DNA of 64,000 nucleotides, taken from the NCBI GenBank assembly GCA_963556695.1, contig CAUWAG010000007.1, positions 62,001 through 126,000 of the forward strand. The letters run 5' to 3'. A program made the translations under genes and the position numbers. The DNA comes from Anthostomella pinea. Its lineage: Eukaryota > Ascomycota > Sordariomycetes > Xylariales > Xylariaceae. This document shows, piece by piece, positions 33,096 through 45,539 of this stretch (position 1 is the first letter of the stretch; each line of letters opens with the position of its first letter). The notes beneath the pieces are model-generated. The model was not told where the DNA came from. It was given only the letters and a program-made list of their open reading frames with translations, and made no database searches.

Positions 33096-35290
33096 GTTGC
33101 GTATGCTCTGGGTGATGATGGATATCCTTCGTGGTTCTAGACGGGTTTGTGTACGAGTTGGTGCGAGTATTTGATACATGCAGTTGACGTCTATGTATAA
33201 GCAACTTCTTGGGGGTTCATCCTGCTCTTTATAGATACCCGGGGTATCGCTAGACATTAGTTTGTATGGCCCCTTTCAACACTCGATCTATGACGAGCAG
33301 CGCTACGGTAGCGCATTCCGTCCGACCGTCTCCAAGACAACTGACATGACGACGTCATTATAACAAAGAGGCGCTTAGTCTAGCGGCGGGAGCAGCCGTT
33401 AGATCCGGGGACTCGCTCCCCTTACCTGCATTACATCACCACTGAGACAACGCGACGGCTCCGCTTCATCCTGCTTCCAGAATGGATACCTACTCCTCGA
33501 CCATGAACTGGCTTACTGGACAACGCATATTATTTCCGCCAGTACGGCAGAGGACTTTGCTATACCACAAGTGAACAGCAAACGATCAAGACGAGGCCAT
33601 GACGCCGTTATATGTCGGTAGTGCTCATCGTGAGTGGGTATGAGGTTTGTGCCTCTTCGAGGGACGGCGTCTCTCTAGTAGAAACTCTAAGTCATTAGAC
33701 TCCAGCTATGCCAGCACACCGCTCACCATGTGATTATGTAACTTGTCTTCGGTACCCTAGACCAAGTATCCTATACCAGCGGCGCTTCGTCCTTGAAGGT
33801 CTTGCCATCCATCATCTCCCACAAGGGAATAACAGATTGAATGGCGTGGCGTGGTGTGGATAATGCCCCAAGGCTCGCAGGCAAATACCCTTCGTTGATG
33901 TTGAAGCTTGGTACACCTCTCGGCACTTTTTGACATACTATTGCTCTATTTGCGTCGTATCCAGTTGCTCTCAAAGAGCCCTCTCACGGTATCTGCTCGA
34001 CGATGGGCCCCCCCAGCACGGCATAACTCTGGGTGAGGTGCTCAACAGGTCCTGTAGAGTCTTGCCATGTTTGTCGAGCGCCGCACCTGCTCCGTTCTCT
34101 GGGAGAGCTTGGAAGGCAGTGCGATTTGCCCTGCAGGCAATATTCTGCCGTCTCGAGACTTCGTGTTCATCATGGCGTTCAATGCGTTCGAGTAGTCGAC
34201 GATTTGAGCATGGATGGCAGACAGCCGGGACTCGTCAGTTGAAATATCCCAGACATGATCTTATGGAGAGACGTCAGTCCATTCTTGTCTCCGTGCGGAC
34301 ACGGGCGTTCAAACCAAAGCTTATGTCAGTAACGATATTCAGCAACGGTGAGAGAGTCTTTTGCCGGTGCGAGCCAATGCCGCCACAGATGGGATGCCCC
34401 GTGGAGACCCCCTGACCCGTGGACGTCTACCATCAGGTGGTAGTCAGTGTGATGATCCTCAGGCGGTCTCTCAATCAGCAGCACCGTCTCTAGGTAACCT
34501 CTCAGTCACATCGCTTTGGTCGTAGTATCTAGCGATAGGCGGCGACTTTGCTAGGCGGAGAGGCCCTGATGCGCGAGGAAACGGGCATTGTTCGAGGGGG
34601 TGGTTTGGCGAGGATTCGACATCGAGTGCATCTGGAAGAACGCGATGAAAACCGTGATAAGGAACCAGTAGATTCCGGTACGGTGGCCTCGGCCTGCATC
34701 TTCTTGGTCAAGGACCGGTATTGGTCGGTCTTGGAGGGGTTTGTAGGCCAATGTCCAGTCTGTGATGCTTTCTAATGACGCATCTCTGCATCTGATGAGT
34801 AGCTCGTGACAGCGAGCAGCACGACGGCCATCTTGGGAGCAAGTTCCATTGCGGTAAGGGCTTCCGTCGTGGTCATCGCAGAAAAATTGGTCCTCGGTGG
34901 ATTGATCGCGATGGAAATGTCGAGAGGAGCGCTTACTCGAAGTTGAGGTACTCCTGCGGATTTGGTTTGACGAAATGAGTCGGGTGATGGATGAGGTAGA
35001 TGACTTGGTAACGCACAGCCGAGCAATATTGAGGTGGAATGGGATGGATCTGTGGGATGTCTACAGCAAAAATCCATGAACAATTGTGATGGTGATGCTG
35101 TCGACATGTTGACCACACCTAAGGTACCTAGGTGAGCATGAATGTAGCAGCTCGGCTGCCTCTCACATCAGCACACACACACACACACATGCCTATCCAG
35201 CTGGGTACCATAAGGTACGTTCCCAACATCAACCTCCCATCCAACAACATCATCCCTCCACCCATCCCAGTAGGTATCTAATGTACCCTC
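33096..35290. other. No supported gene; possible decayed coding
   Basis: On the minus strand, parts of 34050-34250 and 34530-34775 read as protein-like for 40-70 codons in alternating frames. I recognise no family, and the frames are broken. A (CA)n microsatellite sits at about 35171-35188. Otherwise nothing. Confidence 0.35.
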
Positions 35291-37741
35291 TCACCAATGG
35301 CTTATGTAGTCCACTGCCTTGAACCCATGGACCAATCCGTTTTCGCCTCCCCTCTTCACCCCATTGCACTGTACGATACCGTTCTCTCTCGGTTGCAGCA
35401 TCATCAGCGCCTTGGATACCGCTCCGTAGTCTCTGGAGAAACGGTGTGCGCGAACATCACCACCGCCGACCAGTCCGTGGCCTAGAGTCACGCCCCACAG
35501 CCCTCCTATCTTCACAACGTGGGCATCGACGTCCTCATCGGGTTGCAGGGGCAACGAGTAGATAGTCCCTGAGTACTTGACCGTCTTCTCCGCAACTGTG
35601 GAAGAGAACACTCATCCATGCTCAGCTCTGATGGGATGCCACGGGGTGACTACGAGGTCGCCAATCTTGCACATGGTGATCCCTTTGACCTTCGTCTTCA
35701 GCACCGCCATGACCCGTCTGTGTCCCGACGGCGTCTGGACGACGAAGTCTCCGCGAACCTTGGACACCGGTATCTCGCGACCGTCTGCCAGCTCGATGTT
35801 GCTTGAAGCGGCGAAACATTTACCGTTGGGCTGGTTGTACAATGACATATCTTGGGGCGGCTGGTGAGCGCCTCGGTAGCTGTCAGCTCTTGCCGTGACC
35901 TTATTTGAGGGCTCCGGCGGTGGGAGTTTGTCGAAAGCTTTGTCCAGGAGACCTCTGCATTTGATGAAGAATGGGTTGTCATTGTACATATTCGGGCCGG
36001 AATCCTTGAAGGAATTACACCTAGGGAGTCGTACGAGTTAGTGACTAGCGATGATACGATAGGAGGCAAAAGGGTTCGAGACACTTACAGCTGCTTCGCA
36101 TGAGCATTCCACAAGCTGAAGAATTAGTGACCACCCCACCTTTCGAGGTATTCCCTGCTCGACAGAGCCGGGCTGACCTGTCCGCACGGGGAATCACCAT
36201 TAAGATCCTCCATGAGAGACTGGTTGTGCGGGTCTTTGTAGTTCTTGGCCGGGATCTTGTCCAACAGCTTCTGGAGAGCTTGCTTGTTTGATTCGAAATC
36301 GGCAGATGGTTGCGTGACATACTCGCCATCCTTCCTCTGCGAGAAGAGGGATAGGAGAAAGTTGCAGAGCATTGACCGATTCTGATGGTAAGCTACTACT
36401 GCCTTCGGAATGGAAGAAGTAATCAGCAGGTTCTGGTCCTCGATGACTATGTATTCCGGAGCACTTTGCGTGGAGTATGTCAATTTTGCGGTGAGGGTGG
36501 CTTTCTCTTCTGAAGGTTCGGACTTGATCTTGTGGCCAGAGTCATCGACGTTCTCGAGGTAGATGTCTCGGGATTGTCCATATTGCAGATTTCCAAGGTC
36601 GATAATCAGCTTGTTGCCTGTCGACTCTGCTTACTCCTCTAGCTTGATGGTCTCGATGGTCTTGATGGTCTTGATGGTCTTGATGGTCTTGATGATCTTG
36701 CCGGTCGTCGTCCTCAGCCTCATAGAGGCGGGGGGTGAAATTTCGAGGGTGCACTTGGTGGCGTATGTCGTCTGCAAATGAGCGACGGCATGGATGAACA
36801 CAGTCTCATGGCTTGACTTAGCGAATCGTCCAAAGGCAGACAGGCAGGCAACTTACAATAATGCCAGCGTCAGGGATGAAGGCATAGTTACCGCCACTGA
36901 TCTCTGCGAGGAACTCAACAGCCCCGATCTAATTCTATAGCCGAAGCCGAAGGTATGAATCGTCGCCGGGAGTGGGCCCATGGACCTGATCTTTGGTAGA
37001 TAGCCTTGCCCGGGACACCTGAATGATGTGTTAGGTCCAGATACTCAAGCTGAGCTGTGCTGGAACACGCATTGCACCTACATGTAGTTGGGCTGTCCAT
37101 CAGTGACGACCATCAACGCTGGTACTCGGCCCGTGTCAGCGCCATGAAAAAGCCCCAGGCCTTCGTTCACCCCTTGCCAAAGGTTTGTCACGTCCTCAGG
37201 TCGCATCTTGTCGATATTCGACCGCGCGAGTATCTTGTTCGCATCTGTCATCGGGACCAGTTTTGGCACCACCTAGGCTGGATCAGCATTTGGAACTCGT
37301 CTTCGCCAGAGCGACTGATACCTTTGCTGTATCACTGAAAGTAACAATGCCCAGCCTGTCTCCTTCGCTGAGCGTTTCGATGATCGTACGAGCCGCGTGC
37401 TTGGTCAAGTCGAGGATGGAGAGGCCGAAGCTTTCTCTCGAGTGGTTGCCTTCTTCGTCAGTCACTGCTGCCGGGGCATCACCTCCCATGCTTAGAGACA
37501 CATCAATCACCAGCACGATATCGCACGCCACGTGCCGCGTGTCATGGTCCATTCGCTACATAGGCGGTAGCACCTGTAAGAGCACTCCATCGTTGCTGCC
37601 AAGTGGATGAATGGTTACGCTCGGGTCGTCTGAGCTCAGTGTCGAGAACGACTGGATGGATCTGACGGACTCGTCCGAGAACTCCTCTTTCTTCACCATT
37701 TCGAGCGTGGTCGTATGGCGTTTGCGGAATAGATTACGAAC
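35291..37741 (-). pseudogene. VWA-Hint protein (Vwaint/Hint_2 family), multiply broken
   Basis: Family order is intact from 5' to 3'. A polar N-terminus is followed by a VWA domain with MIDAS motif D-V-S-L-S (near 37500), V-T-D-G-Q-P-N and H-T-F-G-F-G-Y. The Vwaint region follows (L-G-N-L-Q-Y-G-Q-S-R-D-I-Y). Next is a Hint domain starting at its usual cysteine (G-K-C-F-A-A-S-S) with V-V-T-P-W-H-P-I-R. The C-terminus is V-A-E-K-T-V-K-Y-S-G then G-H-G-L. Several introns keep GT...AG ends. Lesions: TAG 37556-37558, a 1-nt deletion near 36905-36915, TAA 36631-36633, TAA 36124-36126 and TGA 35612-35614. A 9-bp repeat array lies at 36644-36706. The 5' exon was not found. Fungal VWA-Hint proteins have no settled function. 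Confidence 0.8.
36644..36706 (-). repeat. 9-bp tandem repeat (TTGATGGTC)7 within the VWA-Hint pseudogene
   Basis: Seven consecutive 9-mers, five of them identical TTGATGGTC, one TCGATGGTC and one TTGATGATC. On the gene strand they encode a Thr-Ile-Lys repeat. It probably expanded after or during decay. Confidence 0.85.
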
Positions 37742-40254
37742 CTGTAGAAAGGTATGAATGAGTGGTAAGAAGAAGTTACGAGAGTCAAGAATAGCTGTCA
37801 ACTTATACTTGAAATGGGAGGCTGTACCATTCTGTTGGCTGGCTTTTCTCTGTGTTCTGTGGAGGAGGATTTGGGAGGCACGGCAAGCGACTGGGAGCGT
37901 TGGGTTTCGTGGTTTGATAACAAAGAAGTCCAAGGTAACACTCGCGGAACATGTTGGGGTCGGGTGCATCATATGAACCAGCAATCAAGCTGCCCACAAA
38001 CAGATGGTCAGCCATGTCGATTCAAGAACAGGCAGCGGCAGGTTTCTGACGGTGTGATTCCACCCTTTATTCGGCTGGGCTTCAAGTGTCACACATCAGA
38101 CATCCAGGCCGATTGATTAGGCATGGCCAAAGGACTCATACAGGTCGCCAGGATGGTAAGTAGTAGCGCAAACGCTAGACTAGGGGCCCTAGACGTGTAT
38201 ACTGGCTATTCTTTTATATGGGAAGATACCTTTGAAGTCATCGCGTACTATCAATCTGGTTAGTGATCAACAGTACCTTCACGAAGAAATCTGGCAGAGA
38301 GTCTACCTACCTCCAGCATGGCACCGCGCTACTACTTACCATCCTGGCGACCTGTAAGCCTCGCCGATGCTCCACAGTCACCAATACAGTGACCGGTGGA
38401 AGCTGTTCCAGATAGGTAGACAGATTGTTTGAGAGGTCAGTATAGGTATGCGAGACTGCCTTGCCCTTGTTTGGCGGCCTTTATTAGTGCGTGGCTGGTA
38501 ATAGACCCATGGAGTCGGTTTGCTAGGGCGACTGCGATGGAGCCACATGGTGTCACCAACATTCCGGGAGGGTCGTCTATCTAGCGAGGAGAGGTAACAA
38601 ATCTAAATTCCAGAACAGCAGAGCATACCGCACAGTCCTACTAAGTACGTACAACTCTGTAGTCACGAGTAGGACCAATACAGTTGGACTCAGGGGTCAT
38701 GCTGATGAGGCTTGTGCAAGTGGAGTGTCAGACCATGATACTACATGCATTCGTTTTGGGATAGGTAGCCTCATACCATTGGCTGCCACAGCCTGTGGCT
38801 GAGCATGTAGAAATATGGTGGGACGGAGCCGCACCCTGTAAGACTGCCTCAGGCGGTCAGGTCGCCTACTCGCAACAAGCAGTAGCATCGGTGTCCATAT
38901 GGATAGAGTAGGTCAACAGTTCTACTGATGTGGTTATTGATTCCATTAGCCTTCCGCATATTGAAATGGAATATTCCCACTCATCGTAGTTGCGGGACCA
39001 GCCTAGACGACCCCCTTTTCTGACTCAGCCGTTCCGACAGCATAGCAATCACGAAAAAGACAACCAACAAATTACAGACATCCCGAAAGTCTTTTGAGTA
39101 TGCCCAGCATGCAGTATCTAACAGCAAGGGGCTGGGGCACCGAAACGCCAAGATTGCCTATGAACGACAGTCTTCTGTATGCCTAGATGCAATCATTTTA
39201 CCCCAGTAGAGAGCCTCATATTACCTTCTTCCACTTGGCCATTGGCCCTAGTGCAATAGGCCTGCATCTGGAGCAAGCATTGTGTGGTCCTTGGCATCAA
39301 TTCGTACCAACAATAGCTCGACAGGCTTATATCCATTCGGGTAGAAATGGTATCATTACGGTGTCCTTCAGCGACGAATGGTGGTTTCAATGGAACATAT
39401 CGCTGATATACCTCACGACCGCTTCGAATCAATGATCATACGGCTGGGCGGAAGACATGAAAGATGAGAATGAGAAGTAGCCGGAGGTGAGACTGATAAT
39501 ATGTCTCATCGGAAGAAGAAAAGTAAAGCAACTGGTTGCATAGCGAGTCAAGGCACAGCATGAACACCATCATGGGTTCAACATCTACGAATACAGGGCT
39601 AGAACATAGCTGAACAGGAAGCAGCCGGCACCAGAAGTCATGTTTCCTATGGTTCAATTTCTGTGGCAGAGTGGAAGCAGAATCTCCCAAACTCTAAGTC
39701 AATTTGTTCAAAGAAAGTATCGAACCACAGCCACGAGGGCCACATGCGCATTGTAAATCTACTCGCAAAGTATCACCTGCTCATGAAGGTGAATTCCTGA
39801 TTCCATGAGGGGTTACTAGCAACGTCTGGAGGCAACGTAAAGGGACCAAGTTCACTATGGAAAGACACTACAATACAGCATCATAGTCAGGAAGAAATAC
39901 GTACCCGACTGGATGCTACTTGGGTTGGATCGAGAAGTGTGTGTTTGCGAATTAGCCGATCGTCGATAGAGCAACATATGACCTGTCCATCCGGGTATAC
40001 CAACAAAGACCGATGCGGTGTTCCGCAACCTCGCCCTTCCTATGACAAATTTCCGCCCAACTCAAACCCAGCCCAGACCATGCATACAGAGACGCCGGCC
40101 TTGGATATCCAAACACGAGCGAAGCAGTGTCGTTGTTTCATTCCATCTCCATGACGGTCCTCATCTCTTCTGTTAGACCTATGATCCAGTCAGTCATTAT
40201 CACAGCGCAGAGGGCGGCTGCAGTCATACTCTCTGTGTAAGACTCATGCACTGC

Positions 40255-40350
40255 TCAATAGCATTTGGCGCACTCCTCGTGCTTGCACCAGGTGCAGCTT
40301 GTGTTGATGACGAAGATACCACCACATTGGCAGCAGTATGAAGGATACAT
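40255..40350 (-). CDS. Short cysteine-rich frame, possible small zinc protein exon
   Basis: From ATG 40350 it reads 31 residues: M-Y-P-S-Y-C-C-Q-C-G-G, then C-T-W-C-K-H and C-A-K-C-Y-stop, three C-x2-C type pairs in a very short span. The frame stays open upstream without an ATG, so this may be the last exon of a longer gene. I do not know the family for certain; small proteins with paired CxxC motifs are common in filamentous fungi. Confidence 0.4.
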   Translation of the reverse strand: MYPSYCCQCGGIFVINTSCTWCKHEECAKCY

Positions 40351-43300
40351 GTTGGGTAGGTCTGGTTTGGGATAGTCGGTAGCGGTCAATGTAAAGATGA
40401 GCTTCTGTTGAACTCGTGATATCGTGTAGGATGTGATTTAGAGGGTGTGATGCGAATTCGAAGCCGAGAATATGGATGGTGTATCAAGTTCAACCGCATA
40501 AGTGCCCATGTGCGCGAGATATATCCCGCGAGCCAAGGTGACTTAGGCCCAGCTTCGTCGCAAACCCTATTCGCGTAGCCTCTCAAAACCACCTCACTGG
40601 TCTCCCAAATACTGCTCATTCACATCACACACCTGACGACTTACCCCGCAACAGCCCATGCAGCCTCAGGCCAGAAACGAATCATGGTGTCTGAACGATT
40701 GGGGGCATTGGCCAAGATCAACGCCGCGCTGGCTTGGCCGTTTACCGTGTGGTTCATCCCGCGCCTGGCTGTCTCTGCGACGCTTCTACTGGCGCTCCCG
40801 TTTCCATTATTCACAGCAACAGGCAATTCCAGGACGGGATACACAGCTGTCGAGGTGTCTTGTGCGGGATGTAACGATGTGCCAATGCGATGACTTCGCA
40901 ACCATCCTCCCCTGGTGTCGCAGTGTTCTTCTTGACGAGGCCAGGGTTTACATGTGACTCGATGGGAGGAAGTTGCCGTCATAACGAGTAATGATCACTG
41001 GAGGATAGTAATATTCGTAGTGACGAGCTCAAGTGTCTTGGTTGAGCTAGACGTGGCGATGGTGGTTGAAGCAATGCGGGAGAGACTACTGGTGCAAGCC
41101 TCGTTGCGCACCAAGGTTGAAGGTAAGGGTCAATCAATGCTTCCAAGCTTTGGTCCTATAGTCGCAGGAACTGCTGGGGTTTTGGTGGCACGTCCATGTA
41201 AATCATATAGGATAAGCAAGTGCGGTATGGAGAAGGCCAAGGGCTTGGGGTTCTGTGATGATACCCTATGAGGTACTACAGCTATCATTGCTTGAAACTC
41301 ACCCCGCGTCGTAATCAAGGTGAAGCTACTCCGCAGTCAGGATAGAGCTCGCAAGATGGCGCGGTTCGACGCGTCTATTTTGAGTGTTGATTGACTTCAC
41401 GCTCTCTCATTCGAGTATGGCGTCGAGCTTAGATTCACCGAACGAGACGCATCATGTAGCGCCGTGGTTGTCGTACAGATAGAAGCAGGATCACGACAGC
41501 AGTCCATATCTCGGTGTTGGGTTCATGTCGCGGCGTGTGCTTGAATGGTGATAGTGCTGTAATAAGCACTTTGATGACGAATATCCAAGCAAGGGCGGAG
41601 GTCAACGACCCGGGCGGTGATGACATCCCGAGTCCCCACTGTCCTTAGGTGGAAGCAGGACGTATCAGTCACAAGGTACCTAGCGATATCCAGCGCTCGC
41701 CTAGAAACTGTGTCATCACGAGGAAAAGCAGTCCGAATACACTGCGATCAATATCGAAGTGCAGGTTCTCGGAGACGCTGCCTTGCTTTCCGAAGTTTTA
41801 GATGGTTGAAGACGCGTCGCCTCGGCCGCGAAGTCATGACCCCTGCTCGGACTCATCTCCGCCATTACAGGGGATAGGGGGGGTTGTCGCATTGAAAGGA
41901 CGAATGGGGACATTCTTCAGCGGTAGCAGATGTTATTAGATCTCGACAGCAGTGAGGTGGGAATTAAGCTCAAAACTTAAAAGTCCCTCCGTCCTACTTT
42001 GCCGCAAGGGAGGATCTCCAGTCCTGCAGAAAGCCCTTGGTGACAGATGCAGTCAGCCTGGGCTCCCAATAGTCTGGGTACGGGAACCACAGCTGAGATT
42101 CTGCGCCGTCTTTGGTCCCTGCGACGGCGACACACAACCACACCTGCATCCAGAGAGGCAAAGCATGTATCGCGCTGCCGTGCGTATAAATATATAGATG
42201 ACCACCTCAATGGTCTCAGACCAGACAATCTCGGAAAGGTGAGAGATGTTCGAGTGGCACTCGGCAATCATATGGCATTCCTCGATGTGCTCAGGCTCTT
42301 AGCGGGCACAGCTGACGCTCCCGATCCTGCGGTCCTACACGAGGGTCGACTGTGCTCAGTTACGGTACGTCAAAAGCAAAGCTCCAGATAGATTGAGACT
42401 GTGACTCGTGGGACAGACAAGGCCATGGCAGAGCCTCACTGACTGTTGTTATGATCCGGGGTCAATATGCCAAACGCCGAGACCGCTGTGGAATGTCATC
42501 ACGTTGTCATCTGATGTTTGTCTCTTTCATGTGAGCCCCCGGCCGCCCTCGCAGCTCGTCGAGTGGACACTGGAAGGTGGACGGACCATGGGCATTGGGC
42601 ATTCATGGAAATGCCCACGAACTCCGGCTGCTAGTAGATTTGAGCTTTCTACTGTGTAATATGGAAGCTCCTCCTACCGAGATTGAGCTCAGTCCGTCGA
42701 ATCGACGATCTAGGCAGGGCGATAAATCACCGACCGAAGTGTAGGGCTTGTTGCTGAGCTACTTACAGCTTATCTGCTAACCATATTAGTAAAGTAGCTA
42801 CCTAGGAATACCGGCCCGCTGGGAGGTGTTGGTTTCGTCCGAACGGGATTGAGTAAAGTGAACGGCGCCGACGCGGTCGTTTGAAGTCATATTAGTCATA
42901 CTGCCTGAACTGCTGAAGTCGGCTTTCGTGCTAAACTTAATTAGTTGTACCCCGGGTTTTGCGAACTCTGATTGTTGTTTATCATACATTTTGCAGAGCT
43001 TGCCCAGAGGCAATCTCCCCAAGTCGTCTTGACTGCCCCCTATCAGGTGCTCATCAGACTCACCAGTGAAGTGAAGTACGTGCGTATTAGGTATGGTAAT
43101 AGTACGAGGTACTTAGGCATGTACTAGTAGCACATGCAGCACCAGGGGGCTGTCCCAAAGATCTCGAGAAACCGCCACAGTATGTGGGTGGGTGGAGGGT
43201 CGGCGGCCGGGGTGATGAAATGAGAAGTGGTAGGTAGTACAGTATGCAACCAGCTCAAGCACATGCCCGTCTCGGTTGGTGACCACTGACAAGCAGGGTT

Positions 43301-43515
43301 GCTTCTTTTGTGCATCCGGTCTGCGGTTATCACAACCTCTTCTTCCCATTCAGCCAATCTGTCTTGGGCTCTCACAGACAGAACAGACAACTCCTACTGG
43401 ACTGCTGGACTGCTGTACAGACTGTCATCCATGGACCGTGTGGTGGTGGTCCGTGAACGACTCGGAACGATCCAGGCCCAATCGTCCCATGGATTGATTG
43501 CCCCTTTGATTGGAC

Positions 43516-43545
43516 GGGGGCAGGGGGGGCAGGGGGGAAAGGGGG
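43516..43545 (+). other. G-quadruplex motif
   Basis: Four G-runs of 5, 7, 6 and 5 separated by CA, CA and AAA. The very short loops predict a stable G-quadruplex on the plus strand. Confidence 0.8.
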
Positions 43546-44000
43546 ACTGCACGCAGAAGTCCCCATAGTCTGCCGATGGGATGCTACCCAATTGAAGCTG
43601 CCAAGACCACCCTTATCCCAGGAGCGGACAGTGCCGGACATACTTCTGAGTTCTGCTAGACGAACGTGGTGAAGCGTCAGGAACAGCAGCATGATTGGAC
43701 CGCCGGCTCGCAGGCAGGCAGGCCGACCCGCAACGGCGCCAGGCCAGCAGGGATGCTCACTGTAGATACTCCCGCGTAATAAATAGTAGATAATTAATAG
43801 GGAGGGGTTTCGAGAAGATGCCGTCCGTGGATGGCAAACGGTTCTGAGTCCTGACGGTGAATCGTGAATGGGCGAATGGGCAAATGGCTGTGCGTATACT
43901 ACTGTACTGTATGTACAGTACGTACATGTAGACTCGATATGTGAGGTACCTTACCTTATGTCAGACGACCGTGTCCACCGTGTGCACCGTGTACACTGTG

Positions 44001-44030
44001 TGCCAGGTGTATCTCTCGAGACACCTGGCA
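44001..44030. repeat. Perfect 10-bp hairpin
   Basis: TGCCAGGTGT and ACACCTGGCA flank a 10-nt loop. It is preceded by CCGTGTGCACCGTGTACACTGTG, a run of GTG/CAC repeats. It lies in the gene-poor region. Confidence 0.6.
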
Positions 44031-45539
44031 ACGATTCCTCTGAGCCCCTGAATTTGCATAACCAAGTGTTGGCACTGTCCGCAAGCCTCATTCAGACACT
44101 GACTGCTCAAGCTGGCAGCTGGACACGCGCACCCTTCCAGATGGCCAATTGATTGTATGGACGCCGTTGGCCGGGGTATAGTTGGCTGCGGGGAAGACGG
44201 ATATGCCTCGATCACCCCGTCTCCCCTTCGCAGCCGAATACTGTTAATAAATGGCCATGGACGACCTCGAAGAAAGGGGTCATTTCCGGGTACGAAAGAG
44301 GAGGTGACCTGACAGCAAACGGGCGGAGGGGCTAAAGCACCAGATGATTAGATCAGGCGTGGGATTGTCACTAGTCAGACTGCGTTTGATCCGTTTGATC
44401 CTCCCGTTGGATGATGATGATAATCATGACGATGACCATGACGATGCTGACGCTGTCGTCTGAAATGACAAACAGGCACTCCTGTGTGACGACAGGAGAT
44501 TTGGCCAAGGAGCGCCAGTTGGCTCAGCTCGTTTGAGATCTGACAGATCATGGCTGCAAGTGGTGCTTGCGCGATCGAGTGGTGATGTATCGATCCTGCC
44601 GAGCACCGCATGGTGCTGATCAAAATAGCGACATGTTGCACGAGCAAGTACTAGACAGGTCGTGCCCCTCAACGGCGTCAATATATGGCAAACTTGCTCG
44701 ACCGACTGCATCGGCGTTGGGTTGCGGCTCGGGCAAGATTGTGTCGGGACACCAGCTGTGTGACCAGGCAAGCAAACAGCTGAGGCATTCCCTGGCAACT
44801 TCTGTTGGCATGCTCAACACGTGCTCCCAAAGATGAAGGATGAGAGGTCGAAAGCGCAATGATGAGTTCCGTACGACAGAGTCATCACGAATGAAGCAGC
44901 TGTCATGTCTAAAGTACTCGGCAGAAAGGAGAAAGTCGAATTGATGCATCTGGTTTGCGGCAGATCGTTCTGGTCGTAGCCTCGTAGGGCACGATACAGG
45001 AGCAAGGAAGGTCATGGACCGGCCATCTGATTATTTATTATTAGCAGTGCATCCCGGTGACGAAAACTTTGCAGTGTTTGTTTTTATCCCCATCCCCCTC
45101 ATTTTTCTTTTCTTTTCTTCCCCTGCAAGCAAGGACAGGTCTTCAATGTTAGGACCGACGTCGGGCTGTGGGGTACTTAGCAGGTCTAGCTACTTACCTT
45201 ACCTACCTTATTACCTACATGTATGTGTGTATCCCAGTACAAGGCTGATAATCACGAGACAACTTCTCATTACCTCCGAAAACTATCAATAGTAACTACC
45301 TAATACACATACAATCAAACACATCTGTTTGGTGGTTGTGGAGATGTTGCTGATGAAGCTTCCATTCACATTGCCGTAGGTATCAACATTGAAGGCACTG
45401 ATACTGGATGAATGACCGTTAAATGAAGACAGTGTATATCTTGAACCAATACACTGTCCACAGATACCTCCTCTAGCTCCTGTCCCCTATTCTGCACTGA
45501 CACCCCCCCTGTCCCCGTTCCTGCAGGGGCTCTCCCACT

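Noticed and set aside
32733..33257. 174-codon continuous minus-strand frame
   Set aside because: Read-through of two introns of the 81-aa gene; the spliced model restores the family pattern.
35171..35188. CA dinucleotide run
   Set aside because: Ordinary microsatellite with no evident role.
41435..42390. Protein-like fragments on the minus strand
   Set aside because: Short pieces in changing frames without recognised motifs or clear splice sites; cannot be supported as a gene.
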